Origin: Urechidicola vernalis
Lineage (GTDB): Bacteria > Bacteroidota > Bacteroidia > Flavobacteriales > Flavobacteriaceae
Assembly: GCF_031846385.1 (NCBI RefSeq)
Contig: NZ_JAVRHV010000001.1
Span: forward strand, 1,126,275-1,190,274
Length of the DNA stretch: 64,000 bases
Direction of reading: 5' to 3'
The translations under genes were made by a program, and so were the position numbers. Below, piece after piece: positions 34,977 to 42,977 of the stretch; the first letter of the stretch is position 1; each line of letters opens with the position of its first letter. The notes under the pieces were generated by a model. That model saw only the letters and a program-made list of their open reading frames with translations. It did no database searches and had not been told where the DNA came from.

Positions 34977-35888
34977 ATGGAAAATACACTTGTAATTAAT
35001 TCGGTATCCGACTATTGCAATTTAAGAAATTATGAGGTAAAGCATTCTTTAATTGCCATTGTCGATTTTAATAAAGTTTCAAATGGCGGAGAAACAAGAA
35101 AATCTTTTAATGCTATGCATTTTAATTGTTATGCTATTTTTCTTAAAGATGCAGAGGGTTGCAAAATGATGTATGGAGGAAAACCCTATGATTACGATGA
35201 AGGTACACTTGTATTTCTAAGTCCTAATCAAACAATAAAACTTGGACAATACGACCCAAATTTTACTCCAAAAGGCTATGCTATATTATTCCACCCTGAT
35301 TTACTATTAGGAACGGATCTTTTTAAAAAAATCCACACTTATGGTTTCTTTTCATATGAATCCAATGAGGCACTCCATATTTCAGCAAAAGAACGTAAGG
35401 TAATTTTAAGCGTCATTGATAAAATTCAATTTGAATTAGATCAAAACATAGACAAGCATAGTAAAAACTTAATTAGTTCTAACCTTGAACTTTTTCTAGA
35501 CTATTGCACTCGTTTTTACAATCGACAATTTATAACGAGAGCCCATGAAAATCAAAATACCATAGATAAATTTGAAACCTTATTAAATGATTATTTCAAG
35601 TCCAAAAAATCAATCAAGAATGGACTTCCTTCTGTAAATTATTTTGCTGATGAACTATGTCTATCTCCTAATTATTTTGGAGATTTAGTTAAAAATGAAA
35701 CTGGAAAATCGGCTCAAGAACATATTCAGTTGAAACTTATTAATCTATCAAAAAACAAAATGTTTAATAATAAAAGTATTTCAGAAATAGCATTTGAACT
35801 TGGTTTTAAATACCCGCAGCACTTTAGTAGAATGTTTAAGAAAAGTACAGGTGTTACTCCGAAAGAGTTTAGAACTTTAAATAATTAG
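34977..35888 (+). CDS. AraC-family transcriptional regulator
   Basis: A 303-residue protein. The C-terminal ~100 residues are the AraC double helix-turn-helix: PSVNYFADELCLSPNYFGDLVKNETGKSAQEHI and NNKSISEIAFELGFKYPQHFSRMFKKSTGVTPKEFR. The N-terminal 180 residues form a cupin-like sensor (MMYGGKPYDYDEGTLVFLSP). It is divergent from the molybdenum hydroxylase operon with a 181-bp gap, and is its likely regulator. An imperfect inverted repeat (ACAAGG, CTTTGT) lies at 34829-34845 in the shared gap. Confidence 0.9.
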   Translation: MENTLVINSVSDYCNLRNYEVKHSLIAIVDFNKVSNGGETRKSFNAMHFNCYAIFLKDAEGCKMMYGGKPYDYDEGTLVFLSPNQTIKLGQYDPNFTPKGYAILFHPDLLLGTDLFKKIHTYGFFSYESNEALHISAKERKVILSVIDKIQFELDQNIDKHSKNLISSNLELFLDYCTRFYNRQFITRAHENQNTIDKFETLLNDYFKSKKSIKNGLPSVNYFADELCLSPNYFGDLVKNETGKSAQEHIQLKLINLSKNKMFNNKSISEIAFELGFKYPQHFSRMFKKSTGVTPKEFRTLNN

Positions 35889-36058
35889 ATTGTCTTTTAT
35901 TGTTTAAATCTAGGCTTCACCGTGTATAGTAACCTTAATTCTCTCTTTTGTTCTTTCTGATTAAATACTCTAAAATTAATAGATTGTAAACTTAAGAAGA
36001 ACTGAGTTAAAAAATAAGTCTTTTCAAATACACAATTCATTTACAACTAAAATCCCAC

Positions 36059-37270
36059 CTAATTGCTTAGATAGTAATCATTCAACCTCAACACTTCATC
36101 ACTAACTTTCTTCTTGATTACCTTACCATAACTTTCTGTAGTTGTTGAAATACTACTATGCCCGAGTAATTCACAAACTATCTCCATAGGAACATTATTA
36201 TACAATAATACAGTAGATGCAAATGTTTTCCTTGCAGTATGCGTAGTCAACCTTTTTTCAATTCCAACTAAACTAGCCATTTCCTTTAGGTATGAATTGT
36301 AACGTTGATTACTCATCAATGGAAATATTTTCTCATCATTATTACTATATTTACCAATTAACTCTCTTGCTTTTAACAGTAATGGAACAGCAATTTCCTT
36401 CTTAGTTTTCTCACGTATCATTTCAATCCACAACTGACCATCAAATCCTTTTACAATGTGTTTTTTAGACAATCTTTTCAATTCATTATATGCCAATCCT
36501 GTATAACAACTAAATATAAAACAATCCTGAACCAACTGTAATCTAGGCTGTGTAAATTTATGAGTCTCAAATGCTTTCAACTCTTCTACAGAAAGGAATA
36601 CAACCCTTATTTTAGGCTTGTTTGCTTTGTGCAATGCAAAAGGGTCTTTTGCTAAATAATCAGCCCCTACAGCCACTCTCACAACCCTTTTAAGCCTCTG
36701 AATTGTCTTATATACACTATTAGGTAAAAACTTCTTTTCAGTCTTTAAATAATGCTCAAAATCAGTCAAATAATTCAATTTTAAATCCTTTAATAAATAG
36801 TCTCTTTTATTGAATTTAAATTTCAGAAATGATTTAACATGCACTAATGATTGATGGTATTTATCAACTGATACTTGCTTCACTTCTATTCCTACCAATT
36901 GCTGCATTCTATCGATATGATAGTCAAATGCATCTAGCAATGTTCTTTCAGATGCAGTCCTTTTACCTACGAACTGATTGTATATATCATCTACATCAAA
37001 CTCTTCTTCTTTAACTTGGAGCAATAAAAAAGCCCTATTAATTTTAGATTTAATAAGACTTAGCTGTGTGTTGATGTTATTGTTTTCATCATTGGGTGGT
37101 TTGACAATTTGAAGTTTGCTAAACCAGTTCTTAGGATGTACAAATTGTCCTGTTGCAAATTGTTTTCTTTTACCTAAATAGGTGATTCTGCATTGTAACG
37201 GTGAAGTACCATTAACTCTAGTTTTATTCTTTTTAAGAACGTAACGTATGTTTAATTTATGAGTTTTCAT
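36059..37270 (-). CDS. Bacteroidetes-type tyrosine recombinase (integrase)
   Basis: A 403-residue protein. Residues ~1-90 are the arm-binding domain (NIRYVLKKNKTRVNGTSPLQCRI, GKRKQFATGQFVHPKNW), ~100-200 the SAM-like core-binding domain, and ~220-395 the catalytic domain. The catalytic set includes HTARKTFAS (His-x-x-Arg), LLGHSSISTT and the nucleophile Tyr in ESYGKV. At the usual first Arg position the sequence is TGLAYNEL, with Ala in place of Arg, as also happens in Bacteroidetes conjugative-transposon integrases. It points away from the 3' end of tRNA-Val, 199 bp away, the position expected for an integrase that used this tRNA as attB. Confidence 0.92.
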   Translation of the reverse strand: MKTHKLNIRYVLKKNKTRVNGTSPLQCRITYLGKRKQFATGQFVHPKNWFSKLQIVKPPNDENNNINTQLSLIKSKINRAFLLLQVKEEEFDVDDIYNQFVGKRTASERTLLDAFDYHIDRMQQLVGIEVKQVSVDKYHQSLVHVKSFLKFKFNKRDYLLKDLKLNYLTDFEHYLKTEKKFLPNSVYKTIQRLKRVVRVAVGADYLAKDPFALHKANKPKIRVVFLSVEELKAFETHKFTQPRLQLVQDCFIFSCYTGLAYNELKRLSKKHIVKGFDGQLWIEMIREKTKKEIAVPLLLKARELIGKYSNNDEKIFPLMSNQRYNSYLKEMASLVGIEKRLTTHTARKTFASTVLLYNNVPMEIVCELLGHSSISTTTESYGKVIKKKVSDEVLRLNDYYLSN

Positions 37271-37430
37271 AGTTCAATTTTTTGTTGATTTAGAATATAT
37301 TGATATGGGTCCCTTTTGAGAAAAAGGTTCCCTTTTTACAGACCTTATATTATTTGTAGGTGTGAAATTTTGTAGAGTTGACGGTTCTGTAGAATTCAAT
37401 AAAATCAGACCATAGGAAACTTCTGTGCAT

Positions 37431-37460
37431 AAAAAAAGCCTCCATTTCTGGAAGCTTTTT
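37431..37460 (-). terminator. Minus-strand terminator of tRNA-Val (type B)
   Basis: GCCTCCA, TTTC, TGGAAGC with flanking A7 and T5 runs; a GAAA loop and one G-U pair in minus-strand RNA. It lies 9 bp beyond the tRNA 3' end. It is the same hairpin as at 29055 and 29763. Confidence 0.85.
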
Positions 37461-37468
37461 AACTTAGG

Positions 37469-37543
37469 TGGGCAATGAGGGATTCGAACCCCCGACCCCC
37501 TCGGTGTAAACGAGGTGCTCTGAACCAACTGAGCTAATTGCCC
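37469..37543 (-). tRNA. tRNA-Val (anticodon TAC)
   Basis: On the minus strand the gene begins GGGCAATTAGCTCAG and ends ATTGCCC plus discriminator A. The acceptor stem GGGCAAT/ATTGCCC is fully paired. The D-arm, the anticodon stem CCTCG/CGAGG enclosing TTTACAC, and the T-arm with GGTTCGAATCC are all present. The anticodon TAC specifies valine. The genome continues with CCT, so CCA must be added after transcription. Confidence 0.96.
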
Positions 37544-37553
37544 TAAGCGGATG

Positions 37554-37584
37554 CAAATATAAGCGAGTTTTTAATACCTGCAAA
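37554..37584 (-). promoter_or_regulatory. Promoter of tRNA-Val
   Basis: On the minus strand, TTTG (37584-37581), a 19-base spacer and TATATTTG (37561-37554) match the Bacteroidetes vegetative consensus exactly. The start of transcription would be a few bases before the mature 5' end at 37543. Confidence 0.78.
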
Positions 37585-37660
37585 GTTTTTAATAGAAATA
37601 AATCTACTTTTTTTACGCTAAAATTGAACGACTCTCAAAGACAGTTTCTTAGCAGATAAA

Positions 37661-38461
37661 TTATTTCGCTAATGACGGAACATTTTGATAAATAAAATCT
37701 CCATGACCACTAAATATCTTTCTAAACTCCTTGAAAAAAACTTTTCTCTCTGCTTCGTCTGGCCAATGTTCATGCGCTAATCTTACAGACTCATCATAAG
37801 CGACCTCAAAATCTGCTAAACTTTCATAAATAGCGGCTTCAACCGCGTCTTGTGCATTGTTACCATATAATTGCTTATAAGTATAGTAGCCTTTGATATA
37901 ATCGTTTTTCATTATTACATTATCAAAGAACTCTGTATATCCACTACCACCAGAGCCCGTTTTATTCTTTCTTATGTGTAAAATTAAAGGTTCGGTAGAA
38001 TTTGTAACTAAATCTTTTTGGTAAGGCAATGAAATAGCGATTTCATCCTGCCTATTTCCATTATAGTAACTGTTTTGGTTTTCAAAAAAAGTATCACGCT
38101 CATTTTCATAAGCCCAACCCTCTTCAATCAACTCTTCGGTACGCTCTTTTCCATATTCTATATCTTCCCAAGAACCGTATACATTTACAAATAAAACTTC
38201 ACTATCATCAGGAGAAATGATATGTGTATATACTCCAGAACCCAAAATAAATTCGTTCTTATTTGTAATTTTATCAAAGTACTCTTGCTCAACATCTTTC
38301 CAATCAGAAAAATCTTTTTCTGTATCGTTTACTAAGTGAAAAGTTGAAATAACAATAATTGCAGGTACAAATTCATCCGATTTCTCCTGAGCTTTTACAT
38401 TTATAAAAAATAGAAACACAAGGATAGCGGCATACGCTTTATTACAATTCATCATAGTCAA
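37661..38461 (-). CDS. Secreted two-domain protein, tandem paralogue A
   Basis: A 266-residue protein with a Sec signal ending at VKAQE. It contains two similar halves: residues ~50-140 (EQEYFDKITNKNEFILGSGVY to EERDTFFENQ-type region) and ~165-266 (FFDNVIMKNDYIKGYYTYKQL to EAERKVFFKEFRKIFSGHGDFIYQNV). Each half has the order strand, helix, strand, strand, helix expected of a ferredoxin-like (dimeric alpha/beta barrel) unit. The function is not known. The gene 156 bp upstream is a close paralogue with the same C-terminus (GDFIYQNVPSLAK versus GDYIYQNVPELAK). A -7 box TATATTTG lies on the minus strand at 38486-38479. Confidence 0.78.
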   Translation of the reverse strand: MTMMNCNKAYAAILVFLFFINVKAQEKSDEFVPAIIVISTFHLVNDTEKDFSDWKDVEQEYFDKITNKNEFILGSGVYTHIISPDDSEVLFVNVYGSWEDIEYGKERTEELIEEGWAYENERDTFFENQNSYYNGNRQDEIAISLPYQKDLVTNSTEPLILHIRKNKTGSGGSGYTEFFDNVIMKNDYIKGYYTYKQLYGNNAQDAVEAAIYESLADFEVAYDESVRLAHEHWPDEAERKVFFKEFRKIFSGHGDFIYQNVPSLAK

Positions 38462-38478
38462 GTTTATTTTTGAGTAAT

Positions 38479-38486
38479 CAAATATA
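38479..38486 (-). promoter_or_regulatory. Candidate -7 box for paralogue A
   Basis: Exact TATATTTG on the minus strand, 18 bp before the ATG at 38461. No -33 TTTG is found at the expected distance. It suggests the two paralogues are transcribed separately. Confidence 0.3.
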
Positions 38487-38616
38487 TAAAATATTATCGG
38501 TTCTAATTTTTAAAAAGAGCCTACCAATAGAAGATTGATCGTTATTTCAAAACAAAAAGAAGTTGTATATAAAGTAACCTATCACTCTATATAACCTCTG
38601 CTAAATTCTTCTTTTT

Positions 38617-39426
38617 CTATTTCGCTAGTTCCGGAACATTCTGATAAATATAATCTCCATGACTTGAGAAGATCTTATTGAATCCCTCAAAGAACTCTTT
38701 GCGTTCATCTTCAAATTCCCAATGCTCTTGAACCAATCTCCAATCTTCATCGGCAGACTTTTCAATATCACTAAAATTTTCAAAAACAAACACCTCATTA
38801 AATTCCTGGCTATTAGACCCATATAAATGTCTGTGCGTATAATAAGCCTTCACTAGATCATTCTTCATGGTAACATTCTCATAATATTCTTTAAATCCCT
38901 TTCCACCACCATTGCCAAGATTGTTTTTCTTCACATAATAAATTAGCGGCTTGGTCGACGCTGTTTCCAAAGGTTTTCCAAATCTTGTAGAGGTATAAAT
39001 CTCGTCACTATGTTTAGCCTCATAGTAACTTGCTTGCTTACTAAAAAATGCCTGCCGTGCATCTTCATCTGGCCAACCTTCTTCAATCAGCTCATTGGTT
39101 CTTTCATCGGACTGCTCTAATGCACTTAAAGATTTATGAACATTCACAACTCCAACTTCAGTATCATCTCCTGTGAAATAATGAAAATAAAAGCCCGAAT
39201 TAAGAATGTGCTCATTCTTCATCGTGACTTTCTCGAAATATTCTTTTTCCGTTTTCATCCAATCAGAAAAATCAATGTCAGGATCAGAATTACGATGTAA
39301 AGTTGTAACAACTAAAATAACGGGCTCATAAGCATCTTCTTTGTTTTCTTCTTGCGCATAATTATTCGCCGGAAACAATAATGCACACATAAGTATTGTA
39401 ATAAATACTAGTTTTAAAGTTTTCAT
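38617..39426 (-). CDS. Secreted two-domain protein, tandem paralogue B
   Basis: A 269-residue protein with a Sec signal (LVFITILMCALLFPANNYAQ). It shares the architecture and many motifs with the gene at 37661: DFSDWMKTEKEYFEKVTMKNEHIL, ELIEEGWPDEDARQAFF, then in the second half YYENVTMKNDLVKAYYTHRHLYG and HGDYIYQNVPELAK. The two halves of the protein are also similar to each other (EKVTMKNEHIL versus ENVTMKNDLVK). So an internal duplication preceded the gene duplication. No catalytic or metal-binding residues stand out. Confidence 0.78.
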   Translation of the reverse strand: MKTLKLVFITILMCALLFPANNYAQEENKEDAYEPVILVVTTLHRNSDPDIDFSDWMKTEKEYFEKVTMKNEHILNSGFYFHYFTGDDTEVGVVNVHKSLSALEQSDERTNELIEEGWPDEDARQAFFSKQASYYEAKHSDEIYTSTRFGKPLETASTKPLIYYVKKNNLGNGGGKGFKEYYENVTMKNDLVKAYYTHRHLYGSNSQEFNEVFVFENFSDIEKSADEDWRLVQEHWEFEDERKEFFEGFNKIFSSHGDYIYQNVPELAK

Positions 39427-39633
39427 AAAAATTTGATTGAGTTAGTAATATTTAAATCCTAAAACAAATAGGACTTATTAAAATAGGGGCTAGTGAAAAG
39501 GGTTCACATTAGCAGATCGTAGTAGTTCAATTGCCATAAAGTTCAATAGGGATTTGATACTATTTTAACAAATATTACTCAAATATAATAAATTCTAAGA
39601 GGATATCACCCTGCATATAAGAAGTTTCCAATT

Positions 39634-40851
39634 CTAAACAACCTCCGCTACCACAAAAGTACTTCCTCCAACATAAATAAAATCTTTCGTGGATGAATTT
39701 TGTCGTGCCGATTTATATGCATCTGCCACAGAATTGCACACTACACCTTTAAGTCCGAATAAATCGCACTTTGTCTTTAATTGAGTAGCGTCCAAACCTC
39801 TTGGAATATTAGGTTTACAAAAATAGTACTGAGCATCTTTCGGGAACAAGGGTAAAATACTTTCCAAATCTTTATCGTTTACAACACCTAAAACAATATG
39901 AAGGTTTTCGTAGGTTTCCTGCTTTAATTGGTTTAAAACAAGTGTTAATCCTTCTCTATTATGCGCAGTATCACAAAATGTTTTTGGTTCCTTAGCCAAC
40001 ATTTGCCAACGACCCAATAGACTTGTATTATCTACTACACGTTTAAATCCAAGTTTTAAATGGTCTTCCGAAATTTCAAATCCAGAATCTCGAAGAACTT
40101 CAAGAGTTAATGCTGCAGTTTTCAAGTTTTTCATTTGATAACTCCCAAGTAGATCCGTTTCATAAGATTTCTGTATATGCTTATCTGCTAAAAACAGATC
40201 AGCATTACAGCTCATTGCTTTCTCATAAAAAACGTGATGAACCTCTTTTTGATATTCACCAACTACTACTGGTGTATTTTTTTTGATAATCCCTGCCTTC
40301 TCAACCGCAATTTCGGGCAATGTTTCACCCAACATTTGCGTATGATCTAAGCCAATATTTGTAATAACTGAAATAAGTGGTGAAATGATATTGGTAGAAT
40401 CCAATCGACCTCCTAAACCAACTTCAATAATTGCAATATCAACTTTTTGCTTGGCAAAATAATCAAATGCCAACCCAACCGTCATTTCAAAAAAAGACAA
40501 CTTGTGTTGTTTCAAAAAAGCATTATTCTGTTCGATAAACTGAACAACACTATCTTGTGCAATTGCTTCTCCATTTACTTTAATTCGCTCAATGTAATCT
40601 TTTAAATGCGGTGAAGTGTACAAACCAACCTTGTAGCCAGCCTCTTGTAAAACAGAAGCCAACATATGACTTGTAGAGCCTTTACCATTGGTACCAGCAA
40701 CATGAATAGATTTGAAAGATTTTTCTGGATAATTTAATTGCTCCGAAAGCAATATAGTATTGGTTAAATCTTTTTTAAAAGCGGTTTTACCAACGTTTTG
40801 ATACATTGGAAGTTGTGAAAACATCCAATCTAAAGTTTCTTGATAGGTCAT
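39634..40851 (-). CDS. folC: Bifunctional folylpolyglutamate synthase / dihydrofolate synthase
   Basis: A 405-residue Mur-ligase-family protein. The P-loop VAGTNGKGSTSHMLASVL, the loop YTSPHLKDYIERIKVNG, VGLGGRLDSTN and ITNIGLDHTQMLG are typical of FolC. It adds glutamate to dihydropteroate and to folates. The start overlaps the tonB stop by 1 bp; an exbB-exbD-tonB-folC order is familiar in Bacteroidota. Confidence 0.95.
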   Translation of the reverse strand: MTYQETLDWMFSQLPMYQNVGKTAFKKDLTNTILLSEQLNYPEKSFKSIHVAGTNGKGSTSHMLASVLQEAGYKVGLYTSPHLKDYIERIKVNGEAIAQDSVVQFIEQNNAFLKQHKLSFFEMTVGLAFDYFAKQKVDIAIIEVGLGGRLDSTNIISPLISVITNIGLDHTQMLGETLPEIAVEKAGIIKKNTPVVVGEYQKEVHHVFYEKAMSCNADLFLADKHIQKSYETDLLGSYQMKNLKTAALTLEVLRDSGFEISEDHLKLGFKRVVDNTSLLGRWQMLAKEPKTFCDTAHNREGLTLVLNQLKQETYENLHIVLGVVNDKDLESILPLFPKDAQYYFCKPNIPRGLDATQLKTKCDLFGLKGVVCNSVADAYKSARQNSSTKDFIYVGGSTFVVAEVV

Positions 40852-41783
40852 TAGTTTGCTAAAGAAAATCTGTATTTAATTATACCGATCTGTTTAACAC
40901 CGGCATTTTCATCAGGCTCCCAAGTCGTTTTTAAAGCCGCTTCTTTTGCACGAGATAATAAACATGCAGCAGTATTTGTAGACCCTTTTATTCCAGGGGT
41001 AGCTTTTATTACTTTTCCTGCTCTATTCACCTCAATTGTAACAACAACCAAACCTTCCTCTTCACATTCGTAAACCGGTGTTGGTCTTTCTAAAGGTCTT
41101 CTACCTCCTAATTGATAATTACCATCTCCTCCACTTCCTCCATTACCAGAATAACCACTTGCATTCAAATCACCTGTAACTTTTCCTTTATCACCTCCTA
41201 CATTGTCATTTCCCTCACCGCCTGCTTTAACACCTTCACTATTAATTAAACCACTCATTTGAGCATCTAACTTTGCCTTTTTATCAGCCTCTTCTTGTGC
41301 TATTCTATCTGCCTCCTCTTTTGCTATTCTATCCGCTTCTTCTTGTGCTTTCTTAATTCTATCGGCCTCTTCTTGCACTAGTCGATCGGCTTCTTCCTGT
41401 GCTAATCTATCTTCCTCTAATTTCTTACGCTCATCTTCTTTCTGCTTCATCAAAATAGATTCTTCAGAATCTTGAGTCAAGACTTCCTCTACTTGAGTTT
41501 CTTCAACTGGTGCTGCCTCTTCCACTTCTTCTTCAACAACCTCTTCTTTAACTTCCTCAGGTGCTTCTTCTACAACAGGATTCACCTCTGTTTTAACGGG
41601 CTCTTTGGGCTGAATATTTCCACTACCAACTTCTGAAGTACCAAAATTCACGGCAATTCCAGATTCAATTGGTGGATCCATATAAGTCATTCCAAAAAAG
41701 AAAATCAACAACAACAATAACACCATTATTATTGATGTAACTGTGGCAGATTTACGTTTATGTACAGTATCTAAAAACTCCAT
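40851..41783 (-). CDS. tonB: TonB-family energy transducer
   Basis: A 310-residue protein. It has a short cytoplasmic start, one transmembrane helix (residues ~15-33), and a long periplasmic linker that is Glu/Val/Pro-rich (KTEVNPVVEEAPEEVKEEVV). This is followed by a heptad-like EEADRI/QEEADRI repeat region (residues ~110-170) predicted to be a coiled coil, then a Gly-rich segment. The C-terminal ~80 residues (GLVVVTIEVNRAGKVIKATPG to GIIKYRFSLAN) form the TonB domain. With ExbB/ExbD it would energise SusC and the STN-receptor seen elsewhere in the window. Confidence 0.88.
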   Translation of the reverse strand: MEFLDTVHKRKSATVTSIIMVLLLLLIFFFGMTYMDPPIESGIAVNFGTSEVGSGNIQPKEPVKTEVNPVVEEAPEEVKEEVVEEEVEEAAPVEETQVEEVLTQDSEESILMKQKEDERKKLEEDRLAQEEADRLVQEEADRIKKAQEEADRIAKEEADRIAQEEADKKAKLDAQMSGLINSEGVKAGGEGNDNVGGDKGKVTGDLNASGYSGNGGSGGDGNYQLGGRRPLERPTPVYECEEEGLVVVTIEVNRAGKVIKATPGIKGSTNTAACLLSRAKEAALKTTWEPDENAGVKQIGIIKYRFSLAN

Positions 41784-42170
41784 TTATTTGGGTCTTACAG
41801 CGAGTATTACTTTAAATTTATTTCTATTTGCTATATCCATTACCGAAACGGCATCCTCAACAGGAACTCCTTCTTCCGCTCTTAACAAAACCGTAGGTTT
41901 ATCCTGACCTGCCAATAAGGCTTTTAACTCGGCCTCAACATTCGCTTCTGGAACTTTCTTATCATTCACGTAATATTGATGCCCCTTCTTTATGCTTACC
42001 GCAACATTCTTAGTATTGGTAGATTTCCCTTTGGCTTTTGGCAAAATCATGTCCAATGCATTTGGTGCATTTGACGTTAACATAAAAAACACCAACAACA
42101 AAAACACGATATCCGTCATAGAACTCATACTGAATTCTGGACTTACTTTATTTCTTCCCTTAAACTTCAT
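41784..42170 (-). CDS. exbD: ExbD/TolR-type biopolymer transport protein
   Basis: A 128-residue protein with one transmembrane helix carrying the functional Asp (FSMSSMTDIVFLLLVFFMLTS). A periplasmic ExbD domain follows (VSIKKGHQYYVNDKKVPE, PTVLLRAEEGVPVEDAVSVMDIAN). It abuts tonB with no gap and follows exbB by 1 bp. Confidence 0.94.
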   Translation of the reverse strand: MKFKGRNKVSPEFSMSSMTDIVFLLLVFFMLTSNAPNALDMILPKAKGKSTNTKNVAVSIKKGHQYYVNDKKVPEANVEAELKALLAGQDKPTVLLRAEEGVPVEDAVSVMDIANRNKFKVILAVRPK

Positions 42171-42171
42171 C

Positions 42172-42855
42172 CTAAACTGGTTCGTTTAATAAATCTAAGA
42201 ACTCTATGGCCTTCGCCTCCATTTTATGAACCACTTTATTGGTTTTTACCACCACATGGTTATAAGACATATATGCAATAATACCAACTATTAAACCAGC
42301 AACCGTTGTTGTCATTGCCGTGTAAATTCCCGATGCTAAGGAGCCCATTTCTGCTTGACCTCCGCTAGTTGCCATTTCATGAAATGCTAAAATCATACCT
42401 ATTACGGTTCCTAAAAACCCAATCATTGGTGCGGCACCCGCAACGGTTGCCAGTACACTAACATTCTTTTCTAATTTGTAAACCTCTAATGTTCCTGCGC
42501 TTTCTATGGCTGTATTAATATCTTCTAAGGGTTTTCCAATTCTAGAAATTCCTTTTTCAATCAATCTTGCTTCAGGTGAATTGGTTTGTCCGCATAATAC
42601 TTTCGCCGCATCTAATTTTCCATTTGCAATTTGATCTTTAATTTGATTCATAAAATTACTATCCGTTTTAGAAACTGCATTGATAGCAAAAATTCTTTCA
42701 AAGTAAATATAAAGAGCTGCAATAAGCATTATTAAAAGCACAACTACAATAACCTGTCCTCCAATTCCACCGTCCATAATTAAGTTATAAATAGACAATG
42801 TTTTTTCTTCAGACATTACTTCATCCAGTACTTCTTGGGTTTCTTGCAATAACAT
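42172..42855 (-). CDS. exbB: ExbB/TolQ/MotA-type proton channel protein
   Basis: A 227-residue protein with three transmembrane helices (about residues 33-52, 128-150 and 172-195) and a cytoplasmic segment. The conserved core VLATVAGAAPMIGFLGTVIGMILAF and LASGIYTAMTTTVAGLIVGI marks the MotA/TolQ/ExbB family. First gene of the exbB-exbD-tonB-folC operon. Confidence 0.94.
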   Translation of the reverse strand: MLLQETQEVLDEVMSEEKTLSIYNLIMDGGIGGQVIVVVLLIMLIAALYIYFERIFAINAVSKTDSNFMNQIKDQIANGKLDAAKVLCGQTNSPEARLIEKGISRIGKPLEDINTAIESAGTLEVYKLEKNVSVLATVAGAAPMIGFLGTVIGMILAFHEMATSGGQAEMGSLASGIYTAMTTTVAGLIVGIIAYMSYNHVVVKTNKVVHKMEAKAIEFLDLLNEPV

Positions 42856-42924
42856 ATTCTTAAGGGTTAATTGGTTTGATTTATTCTAGTAACGAAGTTA
42901 CAATTTTTAAATTGTTCAATTCTA

Positions 42925-42957
42925 CAAAAAAAGCCACCTTTTACAAAAGATGGCTTC
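42925..42957 (-). terminator. Minus-strand terminator after nhaB
   Basis: AAGCCACCTTTT and AAAAGATGGCTT pair around ACA, with the plus-strand C/A mismatch being G-U in minus-strand RNA, followed by a seven-T run. It separates the anmK-gdh-nhaB operon from exbB. Confidence 0.85.
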
Positions 42958-42977
42958 CATTTAATTTTTTATTTTTC

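Larger units (their letters stand above)
29763..37480. mobile_element. Candidate tRNA-Val integrated island (molybdenum hydroxylase plus integrase)
   Basis: A 7.7-kb segment bounded by near-identical ~49-bp direct repeats (29763-29811 and 37431-37480). The right repeat covers the 3' end of tRNA-Val, and a tyrosine recombinase gene lies right next to it (36059-37270). The content is the MocA/XdhC/IorAB-like cluster with its AraC regulator. This is the usual layout of an element integrated at a tRNA 3' end. No relaxase, excisionase or phage structural gene is present, so it is at most a non-autonomous or decayed element. The assignment is an inference. Confidence 0.42.

Noticed and set aside
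23154..37480. The repeated hairpins as a CRISPR array
   Set aside because: The copies are kilobases apart, with genes between them, and have terminator features; there is no regular spacer pattern and no cas gene.
37274..37528. Minus-strand 84-codon open frame over the tRNA-Val 3' part
   Set aside because: It is a read-through of the tRNA gene and its terminator (a GSGVRIPHCPP-type translation typical of tRNA sequences); no independent evidence of a protein.
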